Assembly (NCBI GenBank): GCA_900104855.1
Contig: FNSS01000001.1
Coordinates: forward strand, 930,001 to 994,000
Length of the DNA: 64,000 nucleotides
Direction: 5' to 3'
Source of the DNA: Rhizobiales bacterium GAS188
GTDB lineage: Bacteria; Pseudomonadota; Alphaproteobacteria; Rhizobiales; Beijerinckiaceae
The notes below the pieces were generated by a model. The model was not told where the DNA came from and ran no database searches. It saw only the letters and a list, made by a program, of their open reading frames with translations. Positions 43,803 to 54,086 of this stretch are shown piece by piece. The stretch's first letter is position 1, and each line of letters opens with the position of its first letter. Both the position numbers and the translations under genes were made by a program.

Positions 43803-44765
43803 CTACTCAGCCGCCGCTCTTTGTTGTTCGGTTGCCACTAGCCACTTCTCGGCATCGAGCGCGGCCATGCAGCCGAGCCCGGCCGCCGTCACCGCCTGCC
43901 GATACCGTTCATCCGTCACGTCGCCTGCGGCGAACACGCCCGGAATGCTGGTTGCGGTCGAGCCAGGCTCGGTCGCGATATAGCCCGACGCCGTCATCCG
44001 CAGCTGATCCTTGAACAATTCGACCGCGGGCGTATGGCCGATGGCGATGAAGACGCCATCGACCTTCAGCCGGGTCTTGGCGCCGGAGCGCGCTTGCCGC
44101 AACGTCACCTCGGTCACCGCCAGGGGTTCGGTCCGGCCGGCGACCTCGTCCAGCACATGCTCGAAGAGAATTTCGACATTGGCGCGGCCGAACAGGCGTT
44201 CCTGGAGGATGCGCTCGGCCCTGAACCTGTCGCGGCGATGCACCAGCGTCACCTTGGAGGCGATATTGGAGAGGTAAAGCGCTTCCTCGACCGCCGAATT
44301 GCCTCCGCCCACGACCAGGACCTGCTTGCCGCGGAAGAAGAACCCGTCGCAAGTGGCGCAGGCGGACACCCCGAATCCCTTGAATCGCTCCTCGGAGGGC
44401 AGGCCGAGCCATTTGGCCTGGGCTCCCGTGGCGATGATCAGCGCATCGGCCGTATAGGTATCGCCCGAATCGCCTTTCAGGCGAAAGGGCCGGCTGCGCA
44501 GATCGGCCGAGACGATCTGGTCCGAAACCAGCTTGGTCCCGACATGGGCGGCCTGCGCCCGCATCTGCTCCATGAGCCAAGGGCCCTGGATGACATCGGC
44601 AAAGCCCGGATAATTCTCGACGTCGGTCGTGATGGTCATCTGCCCGCCCTCCTGGATACCCGAGACCAGGATCGGCTTCAGCAGGGCCCGGGCGCCATAG
44701 ATCGCCGCCGTGTATCCGGCCGGGCCGGATCCGACGATCAACAGAGGCGTATGGTAGTGCGGCAC
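43803..44765 (-). CDS. trxB: Thioredoxin-disulfide reductase
   Basis: NADPH-dependent flavoenzyme that keeps thioredoxin reduced. 320 residues with FAD motif GSGPAGYTAAIYGAR, redox centre Cys136-Ala-Thr-Cys139, NADPH motif GGGNSAVEEALYL and C-terminal GVFAAGDVTDERYRQ. Probably co-transcribed with the LysR gene downstream. Confidence 0.97.
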   Translation of the reverse strand: MPHYHTPLLIVGSGPAGYTAAIYGARALLKPILVSGIQEGGQMTITTDVENYPGFADVIQGPWLMEQMRAQAAHVGTKLVSDQIVSADLRSRPFRLKGDSGDTYTADALIIATGAQAKWLGLPSEERFKGFGVSACATCDGFFFRGKQVLVVGGGNSAVEEALYLSNIASKVTLVHRRDRFRAERILQERLFGRANVEILFEHVLDEVAGRTEPLAVTEVTLRQARSGAKTRLKVDGVFIAIGHTPAVELFKDQLRMTASGYIATEPGSTATSIPGVFAAGDVTDERYRQAVTAAGLGCMAALDAEKWLVATEQQRAAAE

Positions 44766-44814
44766 GGTCTTCCCCTTCGGCGATCGGCGCCTTCACGACG
44801 CCGCGCCGGCCGCA

Positions 44815-45804
44815 TTACGACATAAACCTCGCGCTGCGATGCCGGCGAAACGCCTCCGCAATACGGGAAGCGACCGCAAAGGTCGAATCTAGGGGTTCAT
44901 AGGGGGTTCCTGCAAGATGCCCGGCAAAGTTATGGACAATTCCGCGTTGACGCAGCTCGTTGAGGTAAAAAGTGATCTTGCGGTGGCCCCCGCTCGGTTC
45001 GAAAACCAGCACCGGACGCCCGGTCGCGGCCGCCTCGCCCACCATGCCGACCGAATCAGCGGTGACCACCAGCGTGTCGGCGAGCGCCAAGAGGGCGATG
45101 AAGGGGTTCTCCCCCTGCCCGTCCCAGAGATAGCCCCCGCTGCGGGTGATGACGGCAGTGATGGCGTCCCGCAAGGCGGACGGCGTGCGCCGCGACAGCG
45201 TCGCCATCAGCGAGGCGCCCGAGCCCGCCAGCCGATCGAGCCGCTCCGACAAGGAGGCAATGTCGGCAGGTTTGAAGCGGTGATTGACGCTGTCGCCCCC
45301 GACGAGGACGGCGACTCGCGGCGGCTTCAGGCGCGTCAACGCCTCGAGAGGTGCGGCGCGGGCCGCCGCGAGCTTCGCCGGAGTGACCCGGTGCGGGGTC
45401 AGGGGCGTCTTGATGACATTGGCGCCGGTGAGCTCGTCATGGTCCGGCACCCAGACGATGTCGGCCGTGCCTGGCCCCGTATAGGGGTCCTTCATGAAGG
45501 CCGTGAAGGTCCGCCCCCGGGTTTCGGCGCGGATGCGCCGGACATAGGGAACGGCGCGCCGGCCGGAGGCGACGATGAGATCGGGGAAAGGCGGGGCGAT
45601 CGGGCTATCTGCCCGCGACGGCGCTTCGCGCGGATCGATCGGCCCGAACGGCGTCGCCCAGCTCCAGGGTGGGCGCGGCGCGATTCTGTGCAGGACCGGC
45701 TCGAGGCCGAGCGCCTCGACGACGCCGAAGCAGATCGCCGTGTCGCCGGCTTTGCCGTCCGTCAGCACCCAGGCGGTGGTCGAGGGCGGGAGGAGCGCGT
45801 TCAT
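44815..45804 (-). CDS. ELM1/GtrOC1-family protein (mitochondrial fission ELM1-like)
   Basis: 329 residues from ATG 45804. WVLTDGKAGDTAICFGVVEALGLEP, IVASGRRAVPYVRRI, FMKDPYTGPGTADIVWVPDHDEL and VTADSVGMVGEAAATGRPVLVFEPSGGHRKITFYL match the ELM1 family, which resembles glycosyltransferases and includes plant mitochondrial fission factors. The bacterial role is not known. It lies directly downstream of rplA where rplJ usually sits. Confidence 0.85.
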   Translation of the reverse strand: MNALLPPSTTAWVLTDGKAGDTAICFGVVEALGLEPVLHRIAPRPPWSWATPFGPIDPREAPSRADSPIAPPFPDLIVASGRRAVPYVRRIRAETRGRTFTAFMKDPYTGPGTADIVWVPDHDELTGANVIKTPLTPHRVTPAKLAAARAAPLEALTRLKPPRVAVLVGGDSVNHRFKPADIASLSERLDRLAGSGASLMATLSRRTPSALRDAITAVITRSGGYLWDGQGENPFIALLALADTLVVTADSVGMVGEAAATGRPVLVFEPSGGHRKITFYLNELRQRGIVHNFAGHLAGTPYEPLDSTFAVASRIAEAFRRHRSARFMS

Positions 45805-45893
45805 CGGAGGCGCCTGGGAGTATGTCCCGGAATCGGGATGAAGGTTCGGCACGCCTCCTTCTCCCGCGAGCGGGAAGAGGAGGCGCACGAAGC

Positions 45894-46598
45894 TTACGCC
45901 CCGGCCGCCCCCATCACGGTCGCGGGGTCGATCTTGACGCCCGGGCCCATGGTCGAGGAGATGGCGATGCGCTGGATATAGTGGCCCTTGGCACCCGTCG
46001 GCTTCGCCTTGGCGACCGCATCCGCGAAAGCCCGGATGTTCTGGGCGAGCTTGTCGGCCTCGAAGGATGCCTTGCCGACGCCGCCATGCACGATGCCGGC
46101 CTTCTCGACGCGGAACTCCACGGCACCGCCCTTGGCGGCGCGCACGGCGCCCGCCACATCCGGCGTCACCGTGCCGACCCTCGGATTGGGCATCAGGCCG
46201 CGCGGGCCCAAAACCTTGCCGAGGCGCCCGACGAGCGGCATCAGGTCCGGCGTCGCGATGCAGCGGTCGAAATTGATCTCGCCCGCATTGATCTTCTCGA
46301 CCAGATCCTCGGCCCCAACGATGTCGGCGCCTGCCGCCCTCGCCTCATCGGCCTTGCCGGCGCGCGCGAACACCGCCACCCGCACCGTCCGGCCCGAGCC
46401 GTTCGGGAGCTGGCAGACGCCACGCACCATCTGGTCCGCATGACGCGGGTCGACGCCGAGATTCATGGCGATCTCGATGGTCTCGTCGAACTTCGCCTTG
46501 GAGCGCTCCTTGACCAGCTTCACGGCCTCGTTGAGCGGGTAGAGCTTGGCGCGGTCGATGCCCTCGACGGCGGTCTTCATACGCTTTCCAATGCTCAT
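45894..46598 (-). CDS. rplA: 50S ribosomal protein L1
   Basis: 234 residues from ATG 46598 ([20 protein letters not shown]). RNA-binding segments [40 protein letters not shown] and the [13 protein letters not shown] region are typical. L1 usually represses its own operon by binding the rplK leader. It follows rplK by four bases. rplJ, rplL and rpoBC do not follow here. Confidence 0.97.
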   Translation of the reverse strand: MSIGKRMKTAVEGIDRAKLYPLNEAVKLVKERSKAKFDETIEIAMNLGVDPRHADQMVRGVCQLPNGSGRTVRVAVFARAGKADEARAAGADIVGAEDLVEKINAGEINFDRCIATPDLMPLVGRLGKVLGPRGLMPNPRVGTVTPDVAGAVRAAKGGAVEFRVEKAGIVHGGVGKASFEADKLAQNIRAFADAVAKAKPTGAKGHYIQRIAISSTMGPGVKIDPATVMGAAGA

Positions 46599-46602
46599 CT
46601 CG

Positions 46603-47031
46603 TCACCCCACCACTTCGAGGCCCATGGAGCGGGCCGAGCCCTCAACCATGGCCATTGCCGAATCCACGCTGTCGCAATTCAGGTCGGGCAGCTTTGCCT
46701 GCGCGATCTCGCGGATCTGCGCCTTGGTGACCTGGCCCGCCGAGCCGCGGCCCGGCGTCTTGGAACCGCCTTGGATGTTCGCCGCCTTCTTCAGGTAGAA
46801 GGACATCGGCGGCAATTTCATCTCGAAAGTGAAGGAACGGTCCTGATAGGCCGTGATCACGACCGGGATGGGCGTGCCCTTCTCCATCTGCGCGGTCTTG
46901 GCGTTGAAGGCCTTGCAGAATTCCATGATGTTGAGGCCGCGCTGACCCAGCGCGGGACCGATCGGCGGCGACGGGTTGGCCGCGCCGGCCGGGACTTGCA
47001 GCTTGATGTAGCCTGCGATTTTCTTCGCCAT
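46603..47031 (-). CDS. rplK: 50S ribosomal protein L11
   Basis: 142 residues: [56 protein letters not shown] and [14 protein letters not shown]. Part of the GTPase-associated centre and of the stringent-response sensor. GGAG precedes ATG. The upstream neighbours are a leader and promoter, not secE-nusG as in most bacteria. Confidence 0.97.
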   Translation of the reverse strand: MAKKIAGYIKLQVPAGAANPSPPIGPALGQRGLNIMEFCKAFNAKTAQMEKGTPIPVVITAYQDRSFTFEMKLPPMSFYLKKAANIQGGSKTPGRGSAGQVTKAQIREIAQAKLPDLNCDSVDSAMAMVEGSARSMGLEVVG

Positions 47032-47154
47032 GCCACTGCTCCAATGGAACGCGCCGCCTTGCCTTCGGCGGTTCGACGTTCAGGTTGCAGGCCGCGGTCG
47101 CGACGGCTTTGACCCGGCTTGGCACGCCGGCCCGTCTCCCGCGGAGTTGAGGGG

Positions 47155-47183
47155 CATATAGGGGGTAACGGCCGCGCGGTCAA
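47155..47183 (-). promoter_or_regulatory. rplKA promoter with about 115-base leader
   Basis: Minus strand TTGACC (47183-47178), 17-base spacer, TATATG (47160-47155): close to the sigma-70 consensus. The transcript would start near 47148 and carry a leader of about 115 bases before rplK, where an L1-binding site is expected from other bacteria; I could not confirm such a fold by eye. Confidence 0.75.
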
Positions 47184-47223
47184 AGCAGCGCGGCCAAAGT
47201 GTCGGCTATCTGCGTGACGGTTA

Positions 47224-47589
47224 TCAGCGCGGCTTGGACGCCAATCTCGCCGAAAGGCGCTCGATCCGCTCGGCGGCCCTGGTGACCGTGGCGGCGAGCT
47301 CGCGCCGCATGGCATCGTCCTGTGCCAGGCGCTGGGCGCCCGTCTCGCCGGCGCGGGCCTGATCGGCCTCGAGCGCCACCACGCGATCGCGAAGCTCGGC
47401 GATCTGATCGGCGAAGGTCAGGGCCGCCATGACATGCAGCCGCATATCGCCGATTTCCCCGAAAGAGGTGCGCATCTCGGCGATCTTGGCGTCATAGGCT
47501 GCGGCGAGCGCCTCCAGATGAGCCTCCTCGCCCTCTTCGCAGGCCATGCGGTAGGAGCGGCCGGCGATCGTCACCGAAACCTGGGTCAA
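47224..47589 (-). CDS. zapA: Cell-division protein ZapA
   Basis: 121 residues: TQVSVTIAGRSYRMACEEGEEAHLEALAAAYDAKI and RLHVMAALTFADQIAELRDRV, followed by a coiled coil. ZapA cross-links FtsZ protofilaments at mid-cell. Its start overlaps the end of the upstream DUF4164-like gene by four bases. Confidence 0.92.
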   Translation of the reverse strand: MTQVSVTIAGRSYRMACEEGEEAHLEALAAAYDAKIAEMRTSFGEIGDMRLHVMAALTFADQIAELRDRVVALEADQARAGETGAQRLAQDDAMRRELAATVTRAAERIERLSARLASKPR

Positions 47590-47900
47590 GGTCCCTCACC
47601 TCCCGGCTCCAACTCGGGCGACGGGCCGCGCAGCACCGCCTCGACCCCGCCGATGGCGCGCGCCACGCGCGCCGAGACCTCGCGTGTCACCTGCTCCAGG
47701 CTGGCATTGCGGGCGAGCGCGCCGTCGAGCTCGACAGCGAGCCGCGAGCGGTCGTCACGCATGACGGAGAGCTCCGTCTCGAGCGGCTCGAGCCCCTGCT
47801 CAGCGTCGAGCCTCGCCGTCGCCGCCAGTTCCAGGCGGTCGAGCGCCGCCGAGAGCCGCTGCAGGGCCTGATCGAGATGCTGCGCCTCGGCCACCGTCAT
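47586..47900 (-). CDS. DUF4164-like coiled-coil protein
   Basis: 104 residues from ATG 47900 (MTVAEAQHLDQALQRL). Almost entirely helical with heptad pattern (LDRLELAATARLDAEQGLEPLETELSVM..RSRLAVELDGAL), as in the DUF4164 family found directly upstream of zapA in Hyphomicrobiales. It overlaps zapA by four bases and is divergent from tkt. Probably linked to division, but this is inferred from position. Confidence 0.75.
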   Translation of the reverse strand: MTVAEAQHLDQALQRLSAALDRLELAATARLDAEQGLEPLETELSVMRDDRSRLAVELDGALARNASLEQVTREVSARVARAIGGVEAVLRGPSPELEPGGEGP

Positions 47901-48083
47901 GAGATTGGCGAACTCTCCGCATATAGCCAGCGATATAGCCCGCGCCACCGCGAGAGCGGTGCAATTCCCGTCAGGGCGAATCGCGAATATCTCTCGCGTG
48001 ATGCGCCCGCAACCTTAGGCAGTGGTTGAGCGTTTCGTCAATGTGGATCCAAGAGCCGAGCAAGCGCGGCGCGGCCTGCGGGT

Positions 48084-48111
48084 TTGACTCGCACAGACGA
48101 GGTGTTATCAG
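48084..48111 (+). promoter_or_regulatory. Possible tkt promoter
   Basis: TTGACT (48084-48089), 16-base spacer, TATCAG (48106-48111), in the 240-base divergent gap between the DUF4164-like gene and tkt. The -10 match is moderate. Confidence 0.4.
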
Positions 48112-48140
48112 GCGAAGCTCATCGGATCCGGTCCTTCATC

Positions 48141-50138
48141 ATGACAACTGACGATCTGCACAAGGGCATGGCCAATGCCATCCGGGCGCTTTCTATCGAC
48201 GGCGTCGAGGCCGCCAAATCGGGCCACCCCGGCCTGCCGATGGGCTGCGCGCAAATCGCCACCACGCTGTTCACGCGCTTCCTGAAATTCGATGCTGGTG
48301 CCCCTCACTGGCCTGACCGCGACAGGTTCATCCTGTCGGCCGGCCACGGCTCGATGCTCCTGTATTCGCTGCTCTATCTGACTGGCTATCGCGACATCGC
48401 CATCGACGACCTGAAGCATTTTCGCCAGGTCGGCTCCAAGACGCCCGGCCATCCCGAGCACGGCCACACGCTCGCCGGCATCGAGACGACGACCGGCCCG
48501 CTCGGCCAGGGCATCGCCACTTCGGTCGGCTTCGCGCTCGCCGAGCGCATCCTGGCATCGCGATTCGGCGCCGATCTCGTCGATCATCACACCTACGTCT
48601 TGTGCTCGGACGGCGACCTGATGGAGGGCATCTCGCAAGAGGGGATCGCACTTGCCGGGCATCTCAAGCTCGACAAGCTGATCGTCTTCTACGACGACAA
48701 CAGCATCACCATCGACGGCCCGACCTCGCTCTCGGATTCGGTCGACCAGGTGGCGCGCTTCAAGGCCTGCGGCTGGAACGCCTCCCATGTCGACGGCCTC
48801 GACGGCGAAGCCGTGGCGGCGGCGATCGAAGCTGCACAGAAATCCGACCGCCCGACCCTGATCGCCTGCAAGACCATCATCGGCTACGGGGCGCCGACCA
48901 AGGCCGGCACAAACAAGGCGCATGGCGAGCCGCTCGGGCCCGAGGAGGCAGCCGCAGCCAAGAAGAATCTCGGCTGGACCTCGCCCCCCTTCGAGGTGCC
49001 GGCCGATATCCTCGACGCCTGGCGCAAGGCGGGCGCCCGCGGCGCGGCAACGCGGACGGCTTGGGAGAAGCGCTTCGCGGCCGCCGACGCCGACACAAGG
49101 GGCGAGTTCGAGCGCCGCCTCGGCAAGAAGCCCCTGCCGGCGCTGCATCAGGCCTTCGACGAGCTCAAGCGCAAATTCATCGCCGAGAAGCCGGTGGTCG
49201 CGACGCGCAAATCGAGCGAGGCGACGCTCGAGGCCATCGTCCAGCATGTGCCGGAGCTGGTGATCGGCTCGGCGGATCTCACGCCTTCGAACAACACCAA
49301 GGTCAAGCCGCTCGAGAACATCACGCCCCAGGATTTCTCCGGCCGCTACATGCATTTCGGCATCCGCGAGCACGGCATGGCGGCCGCCATGAACGGCATG
49401 TCGCTGCATGGCGGCATCGTGCCGGCGGGCGGCACCTTCCTGGTGTTCTCCGATTATTGCCGCCCCGCGATCCGGATCGCTGCGCTGTCGCATGCGCAGG
49501 TGATCTACGTCTTCACCCATGATTCCATCGGGCTCGGCGAAGACGGGCCGACGCATCAGCCGGTCGAGCATCTTGCGGCCTTGCGCGCCATGCCGAACCT
49601 CCTGGTGCTGCGGCCGGCCGATGCCGTCGAGACAGCGGAATGCTGGCAGATCGCGCTCGGCCACAAGAACGGCCCGGTGCTGCTCGCGCTGACGCGCCAG
49701 AATCTCAAGCCGGCGCGCAGCGAGGCCGGCAAGGAGAATCTCTGCGCCCAGGGCGCCTATGAGGTGGCGCCCGCCGCCGGCAAGGTCGAGATCAGCCTGT
49801 TCGCGTCGGGCTCGGAGGTCGAGATCGCGCTCGCGGCGCGCGATCTGCTCCAGGCCAAGGGCCACGCCACCCGCGTGGTCTCCGTGCCGTGCTTCGAGCT
49901 GTTCTTCGCCCGCGATGATGCGACCCGAGCCGATCTCATCGGCGAGGCGAAAGTGCGGGTCGCGGTCGAGGCCGGCGTGCGGCAGGGCTGGGACGCCATC
50001 ATCGGGATGGATGGCGCCTTCATCGGCATGCACAGCTTCGGCGCCAGCGGCAAATACAAGGATCTCTACGATCATTTCGGCATCACGGCCGAGAAGGTCG
50101 CCGAGGCCGCCTTAACGAAATTGCAGCCTCACGGGTGA
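48141..50138 (+). CDS. tkt: Transketolase
   Basis: Thiamine-diphosphate enzyme of the pentose-phosphate and Calvin-type sugar rearrangements. 665 residues from ATG 48141. [16 protein letters not shown], ThDP-binding [46 protein letters not shown]-type [15 protein letters not shown] and [19 protein letters not shown] are intact. First gene of the tkt-gap-pgk-fba block. Confidence 0.97.
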   Translation: MTTDDLHKGMANAIRALSIDGVEAAKSGHPGLPMGCAQIATTLFTRFLKFDAGAPHWPDRDRFILSAGHGSMLLYSLLYLTGYRDIAIDDLKHFRQVGSKTPGHPEHGHTLAGIETTTGPLGQGIATSVGFALAERILASRFGADLVDHHTYVLCSDGDLMEGISQEGIALAGHLKLDKLIVFYDDNSITIDGPTSLSDSVDQVARFKACGWNASHVDGLDGEAVAAAIEAAQKSDRPTLIACKTIIGYGAPTKAGTNKAHGEPLGPEEAAAAKKNLGWTSPPFEVPADILDAWRKAGARGAATRTAWEKRFAAADADTRGEFERRLGKKPLPALHQAFDELKRKFIAEKPVVATRKSSEATLEAIVQHVPELVIGSADLTPSNNTKVKPLENITPQDFSGRYMHFGIREHGMAAAMNGMSLHGGIVPAGGTFLVFSDYCRPAIRIAALSHAQVIYVFTHDSIGLGEDGPTHQPVEHLAALRAMPNLLVLRPADAVETAECWQIALGHKNGPVLLALTRQNLKPARSEAGKENLCAQGAYEVAPAAGKVEISLFASGSEVEIALAARDLLQAKGHATRVVSVPCFELFFARDDATRADLIGEAKVRVAVEAGVRQGWDAIIGMDGAFIGMHSFGASGKYKDLYDHFGITAEKVAEAALTKLQPHG

Positions 50139-50199
50139 CCGCGGCACCGGCTTGCGATATGGCCGGCTTCTTGGACTTTCAGGAGAGAGGGACCGTTCC

Positions 50200-51207
50200 A
50201 TGACCGTCAAGGTCGCCATCAATGGCTTTGGGCGCATCGGCCGCAACATCTTGCGGGCCATCTACGAATCCGGCCGCAAGGACATCGAGGTGGTCGCCAT
50301 CAACGATCTCGGCCCGGTCGAGACCAACGCTCATCTGCTGCGCTATGATTCCGTGCATGGGCGCTTCCCCCATGACGTGCAGGTGTCCGGCGACACCATC
50401 TCGATCGGCGGCGGCAAGATCAAGGTGACGGCGCTCAGGAATCCGGGGGAGCTGCCGCACAAGGCGCTCGGCATCGACATCGCGCTCGAATGCACCGGCG
50501 TCTTTGCCACCAAGGACAAGGCCAAGGCGCATCTCGATGCCGGCGCCAGGCGCGTGCTGGTCTCGGCGCCGGCCGACGGCGCCGATCTCACGGTCGTCTA
50601 TGGCGTCAACCACGACAAGCTGACCAGGGACCATCTCGTCGTCTCGAACGGCTCCTGCACCACGAACTGCCTCGCCCCGGTCGCCAAGGTGCTGAACGAC
50701 GCGATCGGCATCGAGCGCGGCTACATGACGACAGTGCATTCCTATACGGGGGACCAGCCGACCCTCGACACCATGCACAAGGATCTCTATCGCGGCCGGG
50801 CCGCGGCCATGTCGCAGATCCCGACCTCGACCGGCGCCGCCAAGGCGCTCGGCCTCGTGCTGCCCGAGCTCAAGGGCAAGCTCGACGGCAGCGCCATCCG
50901 CGTGCCGACCCCGAACGTCTCGCTCATCGACCTCAAGATCGTCGCCTCGCGCAAGACCTCGGCCGAGGAAGTCAATGCGGCGATCAAGCGGGCCTCCGAG
51001 CAGGAGCTCAAGGGCGTGCTGAACTACACCAACGACCCGAATGTCTCGATGGACTTCAACCACGACCCGCATTCCTCGACCTTCCACATGGATCAGACCA
51101 AGGTGATCGACGGCACCTTCGTGCGCGTGCTCTCCTGGTACGACAATGAATGGGGCTTCTCGAACCGCATGAGCGACACTGCCGTCGCGATGAGCAAATT
51201 GATCTGA
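50200..51207 (+). CDS. gap: Type I glyceraldehyde-3-phosphate dehydrogenase
   Basis: 335 residues from ATG 50200 after [29 protein letters not shown] (NAD fold), catalytic Cys in [21 protein letters not shown] and [22 protein letters not shown] after strand 2 suggests possible dual NAD/NADP use, but this is not certain. It follows tkt by 61 bases. Confidence 0.97.
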   Translation: MTVKVAINGFGRIGRNILRAIYESGRKDIEVVAINDLGPVETNAHLLRYDSVHGRFPHDVQVSGDTISIGGGKIKVTALRNPGELPHKALGIDIALECTGVFATKDKAKAHLDAGARRVLVSAPADGADLTVVYGVNHDKLTRDHLVVSNGSCTTNCLAPVAKVLNDAIGIERGYMTTVHSYTGDQPTLDTMHKDLYRGRAAAMSQIPTSTGAAKALGLVLPELKGKLDGSAIRVPTPNVSLIDLKIVASRKTSAEEVNAAIKRASEQELKGVLNYTNDPNVSMDFNHDPHSSTFHMDQTKVIDGTFVRVLSWYDNEWGFSNRMSDTAVAMSKLI

Positions 51208-51241
51208 AGCATCACGGGCCGGGGGGACTGCCCCCTCCTCG

Positions 51242-51295
51242 TTTCAGCCAGGTTCTTGGTTTCAGCGAGATTCTCGGCTCCAGCAAGGCTCTCAA
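51242..51295 (+). repeat. 18-bp tandem triplication between gap and the small membrane gene
   Basis: Three units at 51242-51259, 51260-51277 and 51278-51295 (TTTCAGC-AG-TTCT-GG pattern) end two bases before the ATG of the next gene. Confidence 0.75.
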
Positions 51296-51296
51296 C

Positions 51297-51716
51297 ATGA
51301 CCGACATCGCCAAACGCGAACCCTCCATGGACACCCCGATCGACCGGCCGGCGCCGAGCTATGTGCCGGCGCCGGGCCCGGCGCCCACTACCACGCTTCA
51401 AGCCAGCGTGCCGCTGTCGGAGCGCGGCGGCCTCGACCAGCTGTCGCGCATCGAGGAGAAATCCGCTCGCATCGAAGAGAAGTTCGCCCGCACCGAGGCG
51501 CTGCTCCTGCGCGTCGAGGCGACTTTCCAGGATGCCTTGACGAAATTTGGCGGCCTCGCCCGGACCGCGGACGTCAATGCGCTCGAAGGACGGGTGCGTG
51601 GCTTGCCAGGCGTCGGCGCGATCTTCGTCGTCGCGGTGATCGCGGCGCTGGTCGGCGCGGCGGTCACGCTGGCGGCCCTGAAATTCGGGATCCCGGGCTT
51701 CTTAGCCGCGCGATGA
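51297..51716 (+). CDS. Small membrane-anchored coiled-coil protein
   Basis: 139 residues. Pro-rich N-terminus ([13 protein letters not shown]), a heptad segment with repeated [23 protein letters not shown], and one transmembrane helix [23 protein letters not shown] near the C-terminus. It sits between gap and pgk, overlapping pgk by four bases, a position conserved in this order. Function unknown. Confidence 0.72.
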   Translation: MTDIAKREPSMDTPIDRPAPSYVPAPGPAPTTTLQASVPLSERGGLDQLSRIEEKSARIEEKFARTEALLLRVEATFQDALTKFGGLARTADVNALEGRVRGLPGVGAIFVVAVIAALVGAAVTLAALKFGIPGFLAAR

Positions 51717-52909
51717 CGGCGTTTCGTACACTTGACGACCTCAATCCCGAGGGCAAGCGCGTCCTTTTACGGGTCGACCTGAACGTCCCGATGGAAGACG
51801 GCCGGGTCAGCGACTTGACCCGCATCGAACGCGTCCTGCCGACCATCCGCGAGATCGCCGCGAAGGGCGGCAAGGTGGTGCTGCTCGCGCATTTCGGCCG
51901 CCCCAAGGGCAAGCCCGACCCGAAGGAAAGCCTGCTTCCGGTCGCCAAGGCGCTGCAGCAGGCGCTCGGGCATGACGTCGCCTTTGCGGAGGATTGTGTC
52001 GGGAAGGTTGCAGCCCGTGCCGTCTCCGCGCTGAAACCCGGCGAGGTGCTGCTTCTCGAGAACACCCGCTTCCATGCGGGCGAGGAGAAGAACGACCAAA
52101 CCTTCGCCAAGGCCTTGGCGGCGCTTGGCGATGTCTATGTCAACGACGCCTTCTCGGCTGCGCATCGTGCCCATGCCTCGACCGAGGGCATCGCGCATCT
52201 GCTGCCGGCTTATGCCGGGCGTTCGATGCAAGCCGAGCTCGAGGCCCTGGAAAAGGCGCTCGAAAAGCCGCGCCGCCCGGTCGCGGCCATTGTCGGGGGC
52301 GCCAAGGTCTCGACCAAGCTCGAGCTCCTCGGCAATCTGGTCGCCAAAGTCCAGATGCTGATCATCGGCGGCGGCATGGCCAACACTTTTCTCGCGGCAC
52401 GCGGCGTCAAAATCGGCAAATCGCTGTGCGAGCATGATCTCGCGGCGACGGCGCGCGAGATCGAGGCCAAGGCCAAGGCGCAATCTTGCGAGATCGTGCT
52501 GCCGAGCGATGCCCTGGTCGCGACCGAATTCAAGGCGCGGGCGCCGCACCGCGTGGCGAGGCTCGACGACATCAAGTCCGAGGAGATGATCCTCGATATC
52601 GGGCCGGCCAGCATCGCGACGATCGTCGGCAAGCTGCAGCATGCGGCGACCCTCGTCTGGAACGGGCCGGTCGGCGCCTTCGAGCTCAAGCCCTTCGATA
52701 CCGGCACGATGGCGATTGCGCGCGAGGCCGCGGCCTTGACCGCATCGGGCAAGCTCGTCTCGATCGGCGGAGGCGGCGACACCGTCGCGGCGCTCAACCA
52801 GGCGGGGGTAGCGGCGGCCTTCACCTATGTGTCGACCGCGGGCGGCGCCTTTCTCGAATGGCTTGAGGGCAAGGCCCTGCCTGGGGTAGAGGCGTTGCGC
52901 AAGGCGTGA
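51713..52909 (+). CDS. pgk: Phosphoglycerate kinase
   Basis: 398 residues. [65 protein letters not shown] and the C-terminal GGGDTVAAL nucleotide site are all expected. Start ATG overlaps the previous gene by four bases. Confidence 0.97.
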   Translation: MTAFRTLDDLNPEGKRVLLRVDLNVPMEDGRVSDLTRIERVLPTIREIAAKGGKVVLLAHFGRPKGKPDPKESLLPVAKALQQALGHDVAFAEDCVGKVAARAVSALKPGEVLLLENTRFHAGEEKNDQTFAKALAALGDVYVNDAFSAAHRAHASTEGIAHLLPAYAGRSMQAELEALEKALEKPRRPVAAIVGGAKVSTKLELLGNLVAKVQMLIIGGGMANTFLAARGVKIGKSLCEHDLAATAREIEAKAKAQSCEIVLPSDALVATEFKARAPHRVARLDDIKSEEMILDIGPASIATIVGKLQHAATLVWNGPVGAFELKPFDTGTMAIAREAAALTASGKLVSIGGGGDTVAALNQAGVAAAFTYVSTAGGAFLEWLEGKALPGVEALRKA

Positions 52910-53036
52910 AACGGGTGGTCTCGACAAGCCCGGCAATTCGCGGAACTTCCGGTCAGCGGCCAGGATCGTGCCAGCATCACGGTCGGCTCGCCATGACCGA
53001 GGCGTCGCGGGCTCGCTTACCGATGGGAGAACAATA

Positions 53037-54059
53037 ATGAATCTCGACCAATTGACCAAGGTTGCGCAGAGCATGGTCGTGCCCGGCAAGGGCATCCTGG
53101 CGGCGGACGAGTCCTCGGGGACCATCCAGAAGCGCTTCGACGCCATCAATGTCCAAAACACCGAGGACAACCGCCGCGATTATCGCGAATTGCTGTTCCG
53201 CTCGACACAGGCGATGAAGGAACATGTCTCGGGCGTCATCCTGTTCGACGAGACCATCCGCCAGAAGGCGAAGGACCGCACGCCGCTGGTGAAGCTGATC
53301 GAGGCTGCCGGCGCCATCCCCGGCATCAAGGTCGATGCGGGTGCGAAGCCCCTGCCCTTCTGCCCGGGCGAGACCGTGACCGAAGGCCTCGACGGCCTCG
53401 CCGGCCGCCTGAAGGATTATTACAAGCTCGGCGCCCGCTTCGCGAAATGGCGCGCGGTGATCGATATCGGCGGCGGCAAGCCGAGCCATAGCTGCATTCT
53501 GGCCAATGCGCATGGGCTTGCCCGCTATGCGGCGCTCTGCCAGGAGGCCGATATCGTGCCGATCGTCGAGCCGGAAGTGCTGATGGACGGCGACCACGAC
53601 CTCGCCACTTGCGAGCGCGTCACCGAATGGGTGCTGAAGGAAGTCTATCAGCAGCTCTTCTACGCCCGCGTCGTGCTCGAAGGCACGGTGCTGAAGCCGA
53701 ACATGGTGGTTTCGGGCAAGAAGAACGCCAAGCAGGCGGGCGTCCAGGAGGTTGCCGAGGCGACCATCCGCGTCCTCAAGCGCTGCGTGCCGTCCGCCGT
53801 TCCCGGCATCGCCTTCCTATCCGGCGGCCAGTCCGATCTCGACGCCACCGCCCATCTCGACGCCATGAACCGCATCGGCGGCCTCCCCTGGCGGGTGAGC
53901 TTCAGCTATGGCCGGGCGCTGCAGCATGCGCCGCAGCAGGCCTGGGCAGGCAAGGCCGCCAATGTGGCGGCGGCGCAGAAGGCCTTCTCGCATCGCGCCA
54001 AGATGAACGGCCTGGCCACGCTCGGCCAATGGAAGAAAGACCTCGAAAAAGCGGCGTAA
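53037..54059 (+). CDS. Class I fructose-bisphosphate aldolase
   Basis: 340 residues from ATG 53037 (GGGAG upstream). Vertebrate-type class I fold: GILAADESSGTIQKRFDAI, YRELLFRS, GIKVDAGAKPLP, and the Schiff-base Lys in EGTVLKPNMV. Class I rather than class II because no zinc-site histidines are present. It completes the tkt-gap-pgk-fba run for gluconeogenesis, glycolysis or Calvin-type cycling. Confidence 0.95.
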   Translation: MNLDQLTKVAQSMVVPGKGILAADESSGTIQKRFDAINVQNTEDNRRDYRELLFRSTQAMKEHVSGVILFDETIRQKAKDRTPLVKLIEAAGAIPGIKVDAGAKPLPFCPGETVTEGLDGLAGRLKDYYKLGARFAKWRAVIDIGGGKPSHSCILANAHGLARYAALCQEADIVPIVEPEVLMDGDHDLATCERVTEWVLKEVYQQLFYARVVLEGTVLKPNMVVSGKKNAKQAGVQEVAEATIRVLKRCVPSAVPGIAFLSGGQSDLDATAHLDAMNRIGGLPWRVSFSYGRALQHAPQQAWAGKAANVAAAQKAFSHRAKMNGLATLGQWKKDLEKAA

Positions 54060-54086
54060 GCCGCGCTTTCGCCACCCGGTCGGACC

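Noticed and set aside
45855-45888. Seventh copy of the large palindromic repeat
   Set aside because: Only a short CTTCTCCCGCGAGCGGG-type hairpin is present, without the inner arms; at most a fragment.
47031-47224. 6S RNA gene near zapA
   Set aside because: The 193-base gap downstream of zapA is largely the rplKA promoter and leader; I saw no long bulged hairpin of the 6S type.
48108-50075. 655-residue open frame on the minus strand opposite tkt
   Set aside because: It is the antisense shadow of transketolase: Asp/Glu/Arg/His-rich with no family motif.
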